Below, one piece after another: positions 27,083 through 36,206 of a stretch of 64,000 bases of DNA (position 1 is the first letter of the stretch; each line of letters opens with the position of its first letter). Location: assembly GCA_903920695.1 (NCBI GenBank), contig CAIXNB010000050.1:1-64000 (forward strand), written 5' to 3'. The translations under genes and the position numbers were made by a program. The notes under the pieces are model-generated. The model had not been told where the DNA came from and did no database searches. It saw only the letters and a program-made list of their open reading frames with translations. The stretch is from an uncultured beta proteobacterium (lineage in GTDB: Bacteria; Pseudomonadota; Gammaproteobacteria; Burkholderiales; Burkholderiaceae_C).

Positions 27083-27892
27083 TCAAGCGAGCCAGCGCTT
27101 GCGGCGCTTGTAACTCTTGACGTCCTTGAAGCTCTTGCGCTCTCCGCCGCCCACGCCGAGGTAGAACTCCTTGACGTCCTCGTTATTCGCCAGGTCATTG
27201 GCGGCGCCGTCCATCACGACGCGGCCCGACTCCATGATGTAGCCGTAATCGGCGTACTTGAGCGCCATGTTGGTGTTCTGCTCAGCCAGCAGGAAGGTGA
27301 CCTTCTCCTTGTGGTTGAGGTCTTTCACGATCTCGAACACTTCTTCCACGATCTGCGGCGCCAGACCCATCGAGGGTTCGTCGAGCAGCACCATGCTGGG
27401 GTTGGCCATCAGGGCGCGGCCAATGGCGCACATCTGCTGCTCACCGCCCGAGGTGTAGGCGGCCTGGCTGGTGCGCCGGGTTTTCAGGCGCGGAAAATAC
27501 GTGTAGACCTTTTCCAGGTTGCGCGTGATCTCGCCCTTTTCTTTTCGGGTGTAGCTGCCGGTGAGTAGGTTTTCCTCGATCGTCAGGTGCGCAAAGCAGT
27601 GGCGCCCTTCCATCACCTGCACCACGCCGCGCTGGACCAGGTCGGCTGGCGTCAGGTTCTCGATGCGTTCGCCGCGCAACTCGATTGAGCCCTTGGTGAC
27701 CTCGCCGCGCTCGCCCTGCAGCAGGTTCGAAATGGCACGCAGCGTGGTCGTCTTACCGGCACCATTGCCGCCCAGAATGGCCACGATCTTGCCTTCGGGC
27801 ACGGTCAGGGAAACACCCTTGAGCACCAGAATGACGTGGTTGTAAATGACCTCGATGCCATTGACGTTGAGAACGATATTTTTGGGGTCCAT
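27083..27892 (-). CDS. Branched-chain-amino-acid-type ABC transporter ATPase, LivF-like
   Basis: 269 aa ABC ATPase. Walker A GGNGAGKTTT (residue 42 onwards), Q-loop/LTPADLVQRGVVQVMEGRHCF of the LivF type, signature TSGGEQQMCAIGRALM, Walker B MVLLDEPSMGLAP and the H-loop, which reads LLAEQNTNMAL (glutamine in place of the usual histidine region as in other LivF). The C-terminus has a basic extension (SYKRRKRWLA). The signature starts TSGGE where most have LSGGE. Works with LivG, LivH, LivM and the receptor encoded upstream in the same operon. Confidence 0.92.
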   Translation of the reverse strand: MDPKNIVLNVNGIEVIYNHVILVLKGVSLTVPEGKIVAILGGNGAGKTTTLRAISNLLQGERGEVTKGSIELRGERIENLTPADLVQRGVVQVMEGRHCFAHLTIEENLLTGSYTRKEKGEITRNLEKVYTYFPRLKTRRTSQAAYTSGGEQQMCAIGRALMANPSMVLLDEPSMGLAPQIVEEVFEIVKDLNHKEKVTFLLAEQNTNMALKYADYGYIMESGRVVMDGAANDLANNEDVKEFYLGVGGGERKSFKDVKSYKRRKRWLA

Positions 27893-27915
27893 AGCGTGTT
27901 ACCTTTTACCAATCG

Positions 27916-27975
27916 GAAGCACTGCACGCAGTGCTTCGGGTTGGACTGTCACCCCGGGCCGGGCCCGGGGTGACA
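27916..27975 (-). terminator. Two perfect hairpins between receptor gene and livF
   Basis: GAAGCACTGC/GCAGTGCTTC (27916-27937, 10-bp stem, 2-nt loop) and TGTCACCCCGGGCC/GGCCCGGGGTGACA (27947-27975, 14-bp stem) lie in the 89-bp gap after the receptor gene. There is no T-run. Such structures commonly protect or partly terminate transcripts so that the receptor is made in excess over the membrane parts. The second resembles a dispersed GTCACCCCGGGC palindrome. Confidence 0.6.
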
Positions 27976-27981
27976 AATCGA

Positions 27982-29295
27982 TCAGGACTGGCAATCCGCC
28001 GTTGTGCGGCGTGTCATCTTCTTGTCGGCCAGGTATTTTTCTCCACCGGCCTTGATCATCGGCTTGAGAATCTGTTCGTCCGCCTCGTACCAATCCGAGG
28101 AGGGCGCCCACTTGGTGCCGTCCCAGTCCTGAATGCGAGCCCAGGTCGAACCCATGTGATCCTGGCAAGATGTACTGATCGGCCGCATCACGCCGTTGAA
28201 ACCGAGTGCGTCAAGTTTCTTCTGGTCGAGTGCCAGATTTTCGAGACCCCAGCGCACTTGCTCGGTGGTCATGACCTTGCCTTTGCCAAAGCGTTCCTGG
28301 GCACGGCGCACAGCTTCCACCGACAGCATGGAGATGACGACACCACGGGTGTACAACACAGCGCCGACTTCATCCTTCGGACCAGAGCCCTGACCCTTGG
28401 CGTGGACGTACTTCAGGATGTCCTGCATCACCTTGGGTTGCTGGCCCGAGCTGTGCATGGCCAGCGCGTGGTAGCCCTTGGCGCCAGCACCAACGTCCTT
28501 GACGTCTGGCTCAGCACCAGCCCACCATACGCCGTACATCTTGTCGCGCGGGTAGCCGGTGGCCTGCGCTTCCTTGAGCGCGGTGGAGTTCATCACACCC
28601 CAGCCCCACAGCAGCACATAGTCGGGCTTGGATTGACGCACCTGAAGCCAGGTCGCCTTTTGCTCCACGCCGGGCGCTGTCACTGGCAGCAATTGCAGAT
28701 CAAAGCCGTGCATCTTGGCGCGTTCCTGCAGCAGCGGGATCGGTTCCTTGCCGAACGGACTGTCGTGGTAGACCAGCGTGATCTTCTTGCTCTTGAGTTT
28801 GTCCAGACCACCCAGGCTCTTGCCGATGTGCTGGATCAAGATGTCGGCACCGGTCCAGTAGCTGCCCATCAAGGGGAAGTTCCATTTGAAGGCCATACCG
28901 TCCTGCGACACCGCCAGTCCATAGCCGGTCGTCATCAGGGGCATCTTGTCGGCCGGTGCTTTTTCAGTCAACGCAAAGGTGATGCCGGTGCTCTGCGGGT
29001 CAATCATTGTGACGCCGGGGCGGCTCTTCAGGCGCTCGTAGCATTCCACGCCACGGTCGGTCGCATAGGCGGTTTCGCATTCCTCGAAGGTGATCTTGAC
29101 GCCGTTGATGCCGCCGTCGCGCGCATTGACCAGCTTGAGATAGTCCTGCTTGCCGTCGGCCCATGGGATGCCGTTTGGGGCATAGGCGCCGGTGCGGTAG
29201 GACAACAGGGGGAAGAACTGCTCCTTGGCCTGCGCGAACGCCGTGGAACCAACGGCTGCGATCAAGGCTGCCGCTGCTAGATTTCTAATTTTCAT
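27982..29295 (-). CDS. ABC transporter periplasmic substrate-binding protein (Leu/Ile/Val-type, type 1)
   Basis: 437 aa with a signal peptide (MKIRNLAAAALIAAVGSTAFA). The mature part has the periplasmic binding protein fold typical of the aromatic-acid branch: YRTGAYAPNGIPWADGKQDYLKL, GVKITFEECET, ERLKSRPGVTMIDPQSTGITFALTEKAP, and a C-terminal CQDHMGSTWARIQDW. This is longer than true leucine receptors (about 370 aa). The ATG at 29295 is chosen because AGGAGACAAGC precedes it. Flanked by livM and livF in one operon with two CoA ligases, it probably captures a carboxylic acid rather than an amino acid. Confidence 0.9.
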   Translation of the reverse strand: MKIRNLAAAALIAAVGSTAFAQAKEQFFPLLSYRTGAYAPNGIPWADGKQDYLKLVNARDGGINGVKITFEECETAYATDRGVECYERLKSRPGVTMIDPQSTGITFALTEKAPADKMPLMTTGYGLAVSQDGMAFKWNFPLMGSYWTGADILIQHIGKSLGGLDKLKSKKITLVYHDSPFGKEPIPLLQERAKMHGFDLQLLPVTAPGVEQKATWLQVRQSKPDYVLLWGWGVMNSTALKEAQATGYPRDKMYGVWWAGAEPDVKDVGAGAKGYHALAMHSSGQQPKVMQDILKYVHAKGQGSGPKDEVGAVLYTRGVVISMLSVEAVRRAQERFGKGKVMTTEQVRWGLENLALDQKKLDALGFNGVMRPISTSCQDHMGSTWARIQDWDGTKWAPSSDWYEADEQILKPMIKAGGEKYLADKKMTRRTTADCQS

Positions 29296-29367
29296 GCTTG
29301 TCTCCTGAGTGGATAGCACCGGGGTGCCTGGGTTAACGAACGAAAAACGACTGACGAAATATTGGGT

Positions 29368-30444
29368 TCAATGCGGGAAAGGCCAAAGACGCAGTTTTTG
29401 CTTGCCGATGGACCACAACTTGGCCAGGCCGTGCGGTTCGACGATCAGGAACCAGACGATCAGGGCGCCGAAGATGATCAATTCGGCGTGCGAGGTGACG
29501 GCCGTTGAAACCTGGACACCGGCCAGTGAACCGAGCAGGGGCAGGAACTGGTTCAGGGCAATCGGCAAGACGACGATGAAGGCGGCACCGAAAAAACTGC
29601 CCATGATGGAGCCCATGCCGCCGATGATGACCATGAACAGCAACTTGAACGAGAGGTCAACCGAGAATGCGGCCGGCTCCCAGGCGCTCAGGTAGACAAA
29701 GCCCCACAGCGCGCCAGCGACGCCGACGATGAAGGAACTGACGGCAAAGGCGCTGAGCTTGGCGTACATCGGGCGGATGCCGATCACGGCGGCAGCCACG
29801 TCCATGTCGCGGATCGCCATCCACTCGCGCCCGATGGCTGAGCGCACCAGGTTCTTGCACAACAGCGCCAGCACCACCAGAATCGTCAGGCAAAACAGGT
29901 ATTTGGAGAGCGGGGAATCGATCGGCAGACCGAATACCTGCAGGCCCGTGACCGAGACCGAACCCGACGTGGAATCGTTGGTAAACCACTTGATGCGCAG
30001 AAACATCCAGTCGCTGAAGAACTGCGCCGCCAGTGTCGCCACCGCCAGGTACAGACCTTTGACACGCAGGCTGGGCAGACCAAACAGAATGCCGAAAGCG
30101 CTGGAGCACAGGCCGCCCAGAATCAGCGCCGGGATCAGCGGCATGCCGGGGATGCGCACAAAGAAGTTGAAGGCGGCATAGGCGCCGACCGCCATGAAGG
30201 CGCCCGAACCGAGCGAGATCTGTCCGCAATAGCCAACCAGGATGTTCACGCCCAGAGCGGCCAGCGCCATGATCAGGAACGGAATGAAGATGGCGCGGTA
30301 CATGTAACCGCTGGTCAGCAGGGGCACTACGATGTAGGCGGCTGCAATCAGCAGCAGCACAGCCCAGCGGTCCTGCGCAATCGGGAAGATCTGCTGGTCA
30401 GCGCGATAAGTGGTCTTGAACTGGCCGTTTTCTCTGTAGAACAT
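29368..30444 (-). CDS. Branched-chain-type ABC transporter permease, LivM-like
   Basis: 358 aa integral membrane protein. About nine to ten hydrophobic segments are seen, beginning with WAVLLLIAAAYIVVPLL, and the LivM hallmarks ALAALGVNILVGYCGQISLGSGAFMAVGAYAAF near residue 85 and GREWMAIRDMDVAAAVIGI near 220 (the ATPase coupling loop) followed by AFAVSSFIVGVAGALWG. It forms the translocation channel together with the LivH-like protein. Located 23 bp after livH in the operon. Confidence 0.93.
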   Translation of the reverse strand: MFYRENGQFKTTYRADQQIFPIAQDRWAVLLLIAAAYIVVPLLTSGYMYRAIFIPFLIMALAALGVNILVGYCGQISLGSGAFMAVGAYAAFNFFVRIPGMPLIPALILGGLCSSAFGILFGLPSLRVKGLYLAVATLAAQFFSDWMFLRIKWFTNDSTSGSVSVTGLQVFGLPIDSPLSKYLFCLTILVVLALLCKNLVRSAIGREWMAIRDMDVAAAVIGIRPMYAKLSAFAVSSFIVGVAGALWGFVYLSAWEPAAFSVDLSFKLLFMVIIGGMGSIMGSFFGAAFIVVLPIALNQFLPLLGSLAGVQVSTAVTSHAELIIFGALIVWFLIVEPHGLAKLWSIGKQKLRLWPFPH

Positions 30445-30467
30445 GATGTTTCTTTTCTTGGTTGCGG

Positions 30468-31403
30468 TCAGACACGATCAATAATCTTCTCGCCGAACAA
30501 ACCTTGCGGCCGGAACAGCAGGAATACGAGGGCCAGCACATAGGCAAACCAGATTTCGATACCACCGCCGACGTAGGGACCGAGGAAAACCTCCGACAGT
30601 TTTTCCCCGACGCCGATGATGAGACCGCCCAGAATAGCGCCGGGCACGGAGGTCAGACCACCCAGGATCACGACCGGCAGGGCGCGCATGGCGACCGTGG
30701 TGAGTGAAAACTGCACGCCCAGTTTGCTGCCCCAGATCATGCCGGCCACCAAGGCCACGACGCCAGCCACGCACCAGACGATGACCCAGATGCGGTTAAG
30801 TGGGATGCCGATCGACTGCGCCGCCTGGTGGTCATCGGCCACTGCGCGCAGGGCGCGACCGGTTGCCGTCTTCTGGAAGAATACGCTGAGCAGCGTTACC
30901 AACACGGCGGCAATCAGCGCGGCATAAAGGTCTTCCTTGTTGATCAGGATGCCGCCCTCGAACACGCTTTCGAACGCCATGATCGGGTCTTTCGGCATGC
31001 CGATATCGATCTTGTAGATGTCGCTACCGAAAATAGTCTGGCCGATGCCGTCCAGGAAGTAGCTGATGCCCAGCGTGGCCATGAGCAGCGTGGTGGCTTC
31101 CTGATTCACGAGATGGCGCAAGGCGAGGCGTTCGATCAGCCACGCCACCACAAACATGATTGCGCCGGCGATGATGAAGGCCGCCAAGTTGGACAGCACG
31201 GGGTTGTTGATGCCGGTCCATGCCGGTATCCACTCGGAAAAGCGGGCCATGGCCAGTGCTGCGAATAGCACCATGGCGCCCTGCGCAAAGTTGAACACGC
31301 CAGACGCCTTGTAAATCAGTACAAAGCCCAGCGCCACCAGCGAATAGAGCATGCCGACCATCAGGCCGCCAAGCAGTGTTTCCAGAAAAGAGGCAATCGT
31401 CAT
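30468..31403 (-). CDS. Branched-chain-type ABC transporter permease, LivH-like
   Basis: 311 aa from the ATG at 31403, which follows GGAGAAAAATA; the 71-residue extension in the ORF track is the reverse frame of livG. Family signatures are FLETLLGGLMVGMLYSLVALGFVLIYKASGVFNFAQG at the start, and TATGRALRAVADDHQAAQSIGIPLNRI in the coupling loop. VVILGGLTSVPGAILGGLIIG comes near the end. Eight or so membrane segments. It pairs with the LivM-like permease; the gene lies 17 bp after livG. Confidence 0.93.
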   Translation of the reverse strand: MTIASFLETLLGGLMVGMLYSLVALGFVLIYKASGVFNFAQGAMVLFAALAMARFSEWIPAWTGINNPVLSNLAAFIIAGAIMFVVAWLIERLALRHLVNQEATTLLMATLGISYFLDGIGQTIFGSDIYKIDIGMPKDPIMAFESVFEGGILINKEDLYAALIAAVLVTLLSVFFQKTATGRALRAVADDHQAAQSIGIPLNRIWVIVWCVAGVVALVAGMIWGSKLGVQFSLTTVAMRALPVVILGGLTSVPGAILGGLIIGVGEKLSEVFLGPYVGGGIEIWFAYVLALVFLLFRPQGLFGEKIIDRV

Positions 31404-31420
31404 TATTTTTCTCCGCGGCT

Positions 31421-32227
31421 TCAGTGGTCCGTGCCCAGATAGGCGCTGATCACTTCTTCGTTGTTGCGTACTTCGTCGGGGGTGCCGTCGCCGATCTTCT
31501 TGCCGTAGTCGAGCACGACGACACGGTCGGAAATGTCCATGACCACGCCCATGTCGTGTTCGATCAGGACCACGGTGGTACCGAACTCCTCGTTGACATC
31601 GAGCACAAAGCGGCACATGTCCTGCTTTTCTTCGACATTCATGCCGGCCATCGGCTCGTCGAGCAGCAAGACCTGCGGCTCCATCGCCAGGGCGCGGCCC
31701 AGGTCAACGCGCTTTTGCAGGCCGTAGGGCAACTGGCCGACCGGCGTCTTGCGATAAGCCTGGATTTCCAGGAAGTCGATGATGAGTTCGACCTTCTCGC
31801 GGTGCATTTCCTCTTCGCGCTGCGCCGGCCCGATGCGCAGGGCCTGCATCAGCAGATTGCTCTTGATCTTGAGGTTGCGCCCGGTCATGATGTTATCGAT
31901 CACGCTCATGCCTTTGAACAAGGCCAGGTTCTGGAACGTGCGACCAATGCCCATGACCGCCACTTGGTGGCTGTCCATGTGATTGAAGGTCTTGCCGCGG
32001 AAGGTGATGGCGCCCTGCTGCGGCGTGTAGACGCCGTTGATGCAGTTGAGCATCGAACTCTTGCCGGCGCCGTTCGGGCCAATGATGGCCCGAATCTCGT
32101 GCTCGCGCACGTTGAATGAAATATCGGTCAGCGCCTTGACGCCGCCGAAACTCAGGGAGATGTTCTTGACGTCAAGAATGACGTCGCCGATCTTCTTGGC
32201 CGCTTGGGCCGGTGCAGCCTCGCTCAT
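31421..32227 (-). CDS. Branched-chain-type ABC transporter ATPase, LivG-like
   Basis: 268 aa from the ATG at 32227. Walker A GPNGAGKSSMLN, signature segment (LPYGLQKRVDLGRALAM, an unusual form that is normal in this LivG branch), Walker B VLLLDEPMAGMN, and the switch histidine in LIEHDMGVVMD are all present. The N-terminus up to residue 18 is an alanine-rich lead. An upstream ATG at 32251 overlaps the stop of the acyl-CoA synthetase gene (ATGA), but AGGAAAC precedes the later start, so I prefer it. It couples ATP hydrolysis to transport with LivF. Confidence 0.92.
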   Translation of the reverse strand: MSEAAPAQAAKKIGDVILDVKNISLSFGGVKALTDISFNVREHEIRAIIGPNGAGKSSMLNCINGVYTPQQGAITFRGKTFNHMDSHQVAVMGIGRTFQNLALFKGMSVIDNIMTGRNLKIKSNLLMQALRIGPAQREEEMHREKVELIIDFLEIQAYRKTPVGQLPYGLQKRVDLGRALAMEPQVLLLDEPMAGMNVEEKQDMCRFVLDVNEEFGTTVVLIEHDMGVVMDISDRVVVLDYGKKIGDGTPDEVRNNEEVISAYLGTDH

Positions 32228-32247
32228 GTTTGTTTCCTGCGTTGTTG

Positions 32248-34194
32248 TCATGCTGCCGCCTTGACCGGTGTGAAGGTTTTTGCATCGTCGATCCGCAGCG
32301 TGGCGCTGACGCTGCCGGTGCGGCCGTCCTCGAACTTGACCTGGGTTTCAATGAACTGCGTGGTCTTGCCACCGTACAGGGCGTCGATCAGGACGTCGTA
32401 TTTCTCCGCGATAAAGCCGCGGCGCACCTTGTTGGTCCGGGTCAGCTCGCCGTCATCGGCGTCGAGTTCCTTGTGCAGCACCAGGAAGCGGCTGACCTGC
32501 GAGCCGGCCAGCAGCAGGTCCACGCTCAGGTCGGCGTTGACCTTTTCCACGCATTCCTTGATCAGTTGATAGACCTCGGCCTTTTGCGCCAGATCGGTGT
32601 AGCCGGCATAGGGCAGATTGCGGCGCTCGGCCCAGTTGCCGACGGCGTCGAAATCGATATTGATCATGACGCAGACTTTTTCGCGTCCGTCACCGTAGGC
32701 CACTACTTCCTTGATATGCGGGAAGAACTTGAGTTTGTTCTCCACATACTTCGGCGCAAACATGGCGCCGTCATTGGCACCACCCCTGATCCGGCCCACG
32801 TCCTTGACGCGGTCGATGATTTTGAGGTGACCGTGCGCATCCAGAAAGCCGGCATCGCTGGTGTGGTACCAGCCGTCGGCGCTCAGTACCTCGGCCGTGG
32901 CGGCCGGGTTCTTAAAGTATTCCTTGAGCAGGCCCGGCGACTTGACCAGGATCTCGCCGTCGTCGGCGACCTTGATTTCAACGCCGGGGCAGGGCACGCC
33001 GACGGTGTCGGCGCGCGCTTCGTTGTCGGGTTGCAGGCAGACAAACACGGCAGTCTCGGTCGAGCCGTAGAGCTGCTTGAGGTTGATGCCGATGGAGCGA
33101 TAGAAACTGAACAGGTCCGGGCCGATCGCTTCGCCGGCGGTATAGGCAACGCGCACGCGGCTCATGCCGAGGTTGTTGCGCAAGGGGCCATAGACCAGGA
33201 AATTGCCGAGCCCGTAAATCAGGGCGTCGGTGAAACCGAGCGATTTGCCGTCCATCTTGTTCGGGCCGACGCGTTGTGCCACCGACATGAAGTAGTGGAA
33301 CATGCGCCGTTTGATGGCGCCGGCATCTTCCATGCGGATCATCACGCTGGTGAGCAGGCCTTCGAACACGCGTGGCGGGGCAAAGTAGTAGGTTGGGCCG
33401 ACTTCCTTGAGGTCGATCGTGACGGTGGCCGCCGACTCCGGGCAGTTCACAACGTAGCCGCAGGCCAGCCACTGCGCGTAGCTGAAGATGTTCTGGCCAA
33501 TCCAGGCCGGTGGCAGGTAGGCCAGCACTTCTTCGGTGTGGGTCAGCTTGTCGAAATCGGCGCCGGCTTTGGCCCGGTTGAGCAGCGAGTTGTGGGTGTG
33601 CACCACACCCTTGGGGTTGCCCGTGGTGCCGGAGGTGAAGAACATGGCGCCGACATCGGAGGCCTGGATCTGGTCGACCGCGGTCTTGAAAAAGTCGGGA
33701 TGCGCTGCTGCGTAGCTTTGGCCGCTGGTGATCAATTCGTCAAGGGCGGCCAGTCCGGTTTCGGCATAGTTGCGCAGTCCGCGTGGATCGTCGAAGTAGA
33801 TGTTGCTCAGTTGCGGGCACTCGTCGCGGATTTCGAGCAGTTTGTCGACCTGCTCTTGGTCTTCGGCGAAGGCAAATCGCACTTCTGCGTTGTTGATCGG
33901 GAACACACATTCGGGCGCTGCCGCATCCTGGTACAGTGGAATCGGCACCGCGCCAATCGACTGCACGGCCAGCATGGTGGCGTACAGGCGCGGGCGGTTG
34001 GCTCCGATCACGATCATGTGCTCGCCTCGGCGCAGGCCGGCTTGGTGCAGGCCGCAGGCCAACTGCTCCACCAGCGCGGCCAGGTCAGCCCACGAAAGCG
34101 CTTGCCAGATGCCGTATTCTTTTTCACGCATGGCGGGCTCGGTCGGCCGCTGTGTCGCGTGATTCAGAAGAAGTCGAGGAAATGTGGTCTGCAT
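32248..34194 (-). CDS. AMP-dependent acyl-CoA synthetase (long-chain type)
   Basis: 648 aa adenylate-forming ligase that activates a carboxylic acid to its CoA thioester. The AMP-binding loop MFFTSGTTGNPKGVVH (near residue 190), the LKQLYGSTETAVF motif, and the GWYHTSDAGFLDAHGHLKIIDRVKD hinge with catalytic region in place are seen. Residue count fits FadD15-type synthetases. It is the first gene of a seven-gene leftward operon with LivGHM, receptor, LivF and a PaaK-like ligase. Import and activation of the same compound is a reasonable inference; whether this is a fatty acid, an aromatic acid or a terpenoid acid cannot be decided here. Confidence 0.9.
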   Translation of the reverse strand: MQTTFPRLLLNHATQRPTEPAMREKEYGIWQALSWADLAALVEQLACGLHQAGLRRGEHMIVIGANRPRLYATMLAVQSIGAVPIPLYQDAAAPECVFPINNAEVRFAFAEDQEQVDKLLEIRDECPQLSNIYFDDPRGLRNYAETGLAALDELITSGQSYAAAHPDFFKTAVDQIQASDVGAMFFTSGTTGNPKGVVHTHNSLLNRAKAGADFDKLTHTEEVLAYLPPAWIGQNIFSYAQWLACGYVVNCPESAATVTIDLKEVGPTYYFAPPRVFEGLLTSVMIRMEDAGAIKRRMFHYFMSVAQRVGPNKMDGKSLGFTDALIYGLGNFLVYGPLRNNLGMSRVRVAYTAGEAIGPDLFSFYRSIGINLKQLYGSTETAVFVCLQPDNEARADTVGVPCPGVEIKVADDGEILVKSPGLLKEYFKNPAATAEVLSADGWYHTSDAGFLDAHGHLKIIDRVKDVGRIRGGANDGAMFAPKYVENKLKFFPHIKEVVAYGDGREKVCVMINIDFDAVGNWAERRNLPYAGYTDLAQKAEVYQLIKECVEKVNADLSVDLLLAGSQVSRFLVLHKELDADDGELTRTNKVRRGFIAEKYDVLIDALYGGKTTQFIETQVKFEDGRTGSVSATLRIDDAKTFTPVKAAA

Positions 34195-34332
34195 CCCGGT
34201 ACCCTGTCTTCAAACTATTGAACTTATTTGGCAGATTCGTGGGTCTGCCCTGAATTGACGATCAGCAGCCTGAGTCCTGGTGGTGCAGCTGCTGGAATAG
34301 GGTGAATAATAGAACTTCATTTGACGTCAGGT

Positions 34333-34348
34333 TGTCGTTTGGACGACA
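34333..34348. promoter_or_regulatory. Crp/Fnr-type palindrome TGTCG-N6-CGACA
   Basis: TGTCGTTTGGACGACA is a perfect 5-6-5 palindrome (7-bp arms if the flanking TT/AA and inner T/A pairs are counted, 34332-34349). The geometry is the same as the TGTGA-N6-TCACA site of Crp. It stands in the 218-bp divergent region between the acyl-CoA synthetase operon and a Crp/Fnr-family gene, 65 bp before the latter's preferred start. It is probably the binding site of that protein. Confidence 0.6.
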
Positions 34349-34412
34349 ATCAATGCATTTCTTGGTAGGTGTTTTCCCTGCATCCCTGACCAAACTCTGG
34401 AACGCCAATTCG

Positions 34413-35138
34413 ATGAGTTATGACAAGTCTTTGCACCAGCGTCGACGCACCTTGACGACGGCCGAGCTTGATGCGATTCCGTGGATTCGCGTCCTGACGC
34501 CGCCTGAACGCGAGCGTGCCGTGGATGATCTGAAGATCACGGAAGCCAGTCCCGGCGAATACGTGTGCCGCACCGGGCGCCCTGTGACCTACTGGTTTGG
34601 CGTGGTCGATGGCCTGCTCAAGATGAGTACAGAAAACGCCGAAGGCCGGACCATGACCTACGTTGGCATGCCGCCCGGGGGTTGGTTTGGCGAGGGCACG
34701 GCCTTGAAGCGCGAGACCTATCGCTACAACATCCAGGCCTTGCGCACCAGCCGCGTGGCGGGTCTGCACGTTGAAACTTTTCATTGGCTGCTTGATCACT
34801 CGATCGGCTTCAATCGCTTCATCATGAACCAGCTCAATGAGCGCCTGGGCCAGTTCATTGCCGCACGTGAAATCGACCGCATGAACAATCCCGATGTCCG
34901 GGTTGCCCTCAGTCTGGCCGCGCTCTTCAATCCGGTTCTTTATCCGGGGGTGGGTGAGGTGCTGCGCATCACGCAACAGGAACTGGCTTACCTGGTCGGG
35001 CTGTCGCGTCAGCGTGTGAATGAAGCCCTGACGGCGCTTGCAGCGCAGGGCGTGATCCGGGTCGAATACGGTGGCCTGCGGGTTTTGAACCTGCAGGCGC
35101 TGCGCGCCGCCGTGTTCACGATCCGCCCCATTGTCTAA
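34413..35138 (+). CDS. Crp/Fnr-family transcriptional regulator
   Basis: 241 aa. The N-terminal cyclic-nucleotide-type barrel runs from [12 protein letters not shown] to about residue 125 ([43 protein letters not shown]). A dimerisation helix follows and a winged HTH is at 175-225 ([34 protein letters not shown]). No Fnr-type N-terminal cysteine cluster is present, so it is not an iron-sulfur oxygen sensor. The start at 34413 is preferred to two upstream in-frame ATGs. It is divergent from the CoA ligase-transporter operon, and a Crp-like palindrome lies between; it most likely controls that operon and itself. Confidence 0.88.
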   Translation: MSYDKSLHQRRRTLTTAELDAIPWIRVLTPPERERAVDDLKITEASPGEYVCRTGRPVTYWFGVVDGLLKMSTENAEGRTMTYVGMPPGGWFGEGTALKRETYRYNIQALRTSRVAGLHVETFHWLLDHSIGFNRFIMNQLNERLGQFIAAREIDRMNNPDVRVALSLAALFNPVLYPGVGEVLRITQQELAYLVGLSRQRVNEALTALAAQGVIRVEYGGLRVLNLQALRAAVFTIRPIV

Positions 35139-35191
35139 TTCCGGTCTGCCGGTTATCGTTGCGTCAGAACCCAAATGAAAAGGAGACTCTG

Positions 35192-36193
35192 ATGACAACA
35201 AACCTGCCGCCGCTGCGCCGTCTGATCCTTATCGTGCTGGCGGGCATGGCAATCACAAGCCCGACATGGGGCGAGACCGCCTGGCCAGTCAAACCGGTCA
35301 GGATCGTCGTGCCGTTTGCACCGGGTGGCACAACCGACATCCTGGCGCGCGCCATTGCACCCGAACTGTCAAAAGCATTTGGCCAGCCTTTTGTGATCGA
35401 CAACCGTGCCGGGGCTGGCGGCAATCTGGGCGCCGATATCGTCGCCAAGGCGCCTGCAGATGGCTACACGCTGTTGATGGGGACCGTGGGTACCCACGGC
35501 ATCAACAAGTCGCTCTACAGCCGCCTGCCCTACGATCCGCAAAAGGACTTTGCCCCGATCACAATGGTCGCCGGCGTGCCGAATGTGATGGAGATGAATG
35601 CCGACAAGGCCAAGGCGCTGCGCATCAACAGCGTGCTCGACTTCATTGCCTACGCCAAAGCGCATCCAGGCGAGCTCAACATGGCTTCCAGTGGCAACGG
35701 CACCTCCATCCATCTGGCCGGAGAGCTGTTCAAATCCATGACCGGCATCTTCATGACGCACATCCCGTACACCGGCTCCGGACCGGCCATGATGGGTATG
35801 CTGTCGGGCGTGGTCGATGTGATGTTTGACAACCTGCCGTCCTCAATGGCTCAGATCAAGGCTGGCAAGCTCAAGGCCTTTGCCGTCACCAGTTCCCAGC
35901 GCTCGGCGGCCCTGCCGGATCTGCCGACGGTGGAAGAAGCAGGCAAGCTCAAAGGCTTTGAAGCCAGCAGCTGGTTTGGTTTGTTGGCGCCGGCCGGCAC
36001 GCCAGCCGATGTGGTTCTGCGCTTGCAGCAGGAAGCCGCCAAGGCACTCAAGACGCCGGCGATGAAGGAAAAACTGTTGGCCCAGGGCGCCATCCCGAGT
36101 GGCAATACACCGCAGGAATTCGCCGCCCTGATCGATGCTGAAATCAAGAAGTGGGCGCCGGTGGTGAAGGCGTCCGGTGCCAAGGTCGACTGA
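35192..36193 (+). CDS. Bug-family (TctC) substrate-binding protein
   Basis: 333 aa from an ATG with AAAGGAGA upstream. Signal peptide ([17 protein letters not shown]) followed by the Bug signatures [96 protein letters not shown], and the [13 protein letters not shown] end. It is a periplasmic receptor, probably for a carboxylate. It follows the Crp/Fnr gene by 53 bp in the same direction and could be co-transcribed. No membrane partner is nearby. It is similar in design to the receptor at 18775, but the two are clearly different sequences. Confidence 0.9.
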   Translation: MTTNLPPLRRLILIVLAGMAITSPTWGETAWPVKPVRIVVPFAPGGTTDILARAIAPELSKAFGQPFVIDNRAGAGGNLGADIVAKAPADGYTLLMGTVGTHGINKSLYSRLPYDPQKDFAPITMVAGVPNVMEMNADKAKALRINSVLDFIAYAKAHPGELNMASSGNGTSIHLAGELFKSMTGIFMTHIPYTGSGPAMMGMLSGVVDVMFDNLPSSMAQIKAGKLKAFAVTSSQRSAALPDLPTVEEAGKLKGFEASSWFGLLAPAGTPADVVLRLQQEAAKALKTPAMKEKLLAQGAIPSGNTPQEFAALIDAEIKKWAPVVKASGAKVD

Positions 36194-36206
36194 GTAGCCG
36201 TCGGCG

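Noticed and set aside
27931-29280. 449-aa plus-strand ORF opposite the receptor gene
   Set aside because: Shadow frame; the minus strand encodes a signal peptide and a complete binding protein.
32212-34221. 669-aa plus-strand ORF opposite the acyl-CoA synthetase gene
   Set aside because: It is the antisense frame of a GC-rich gene and has no recognisable motif, while the minus-strand protein has complete adenylate-forming signatures.
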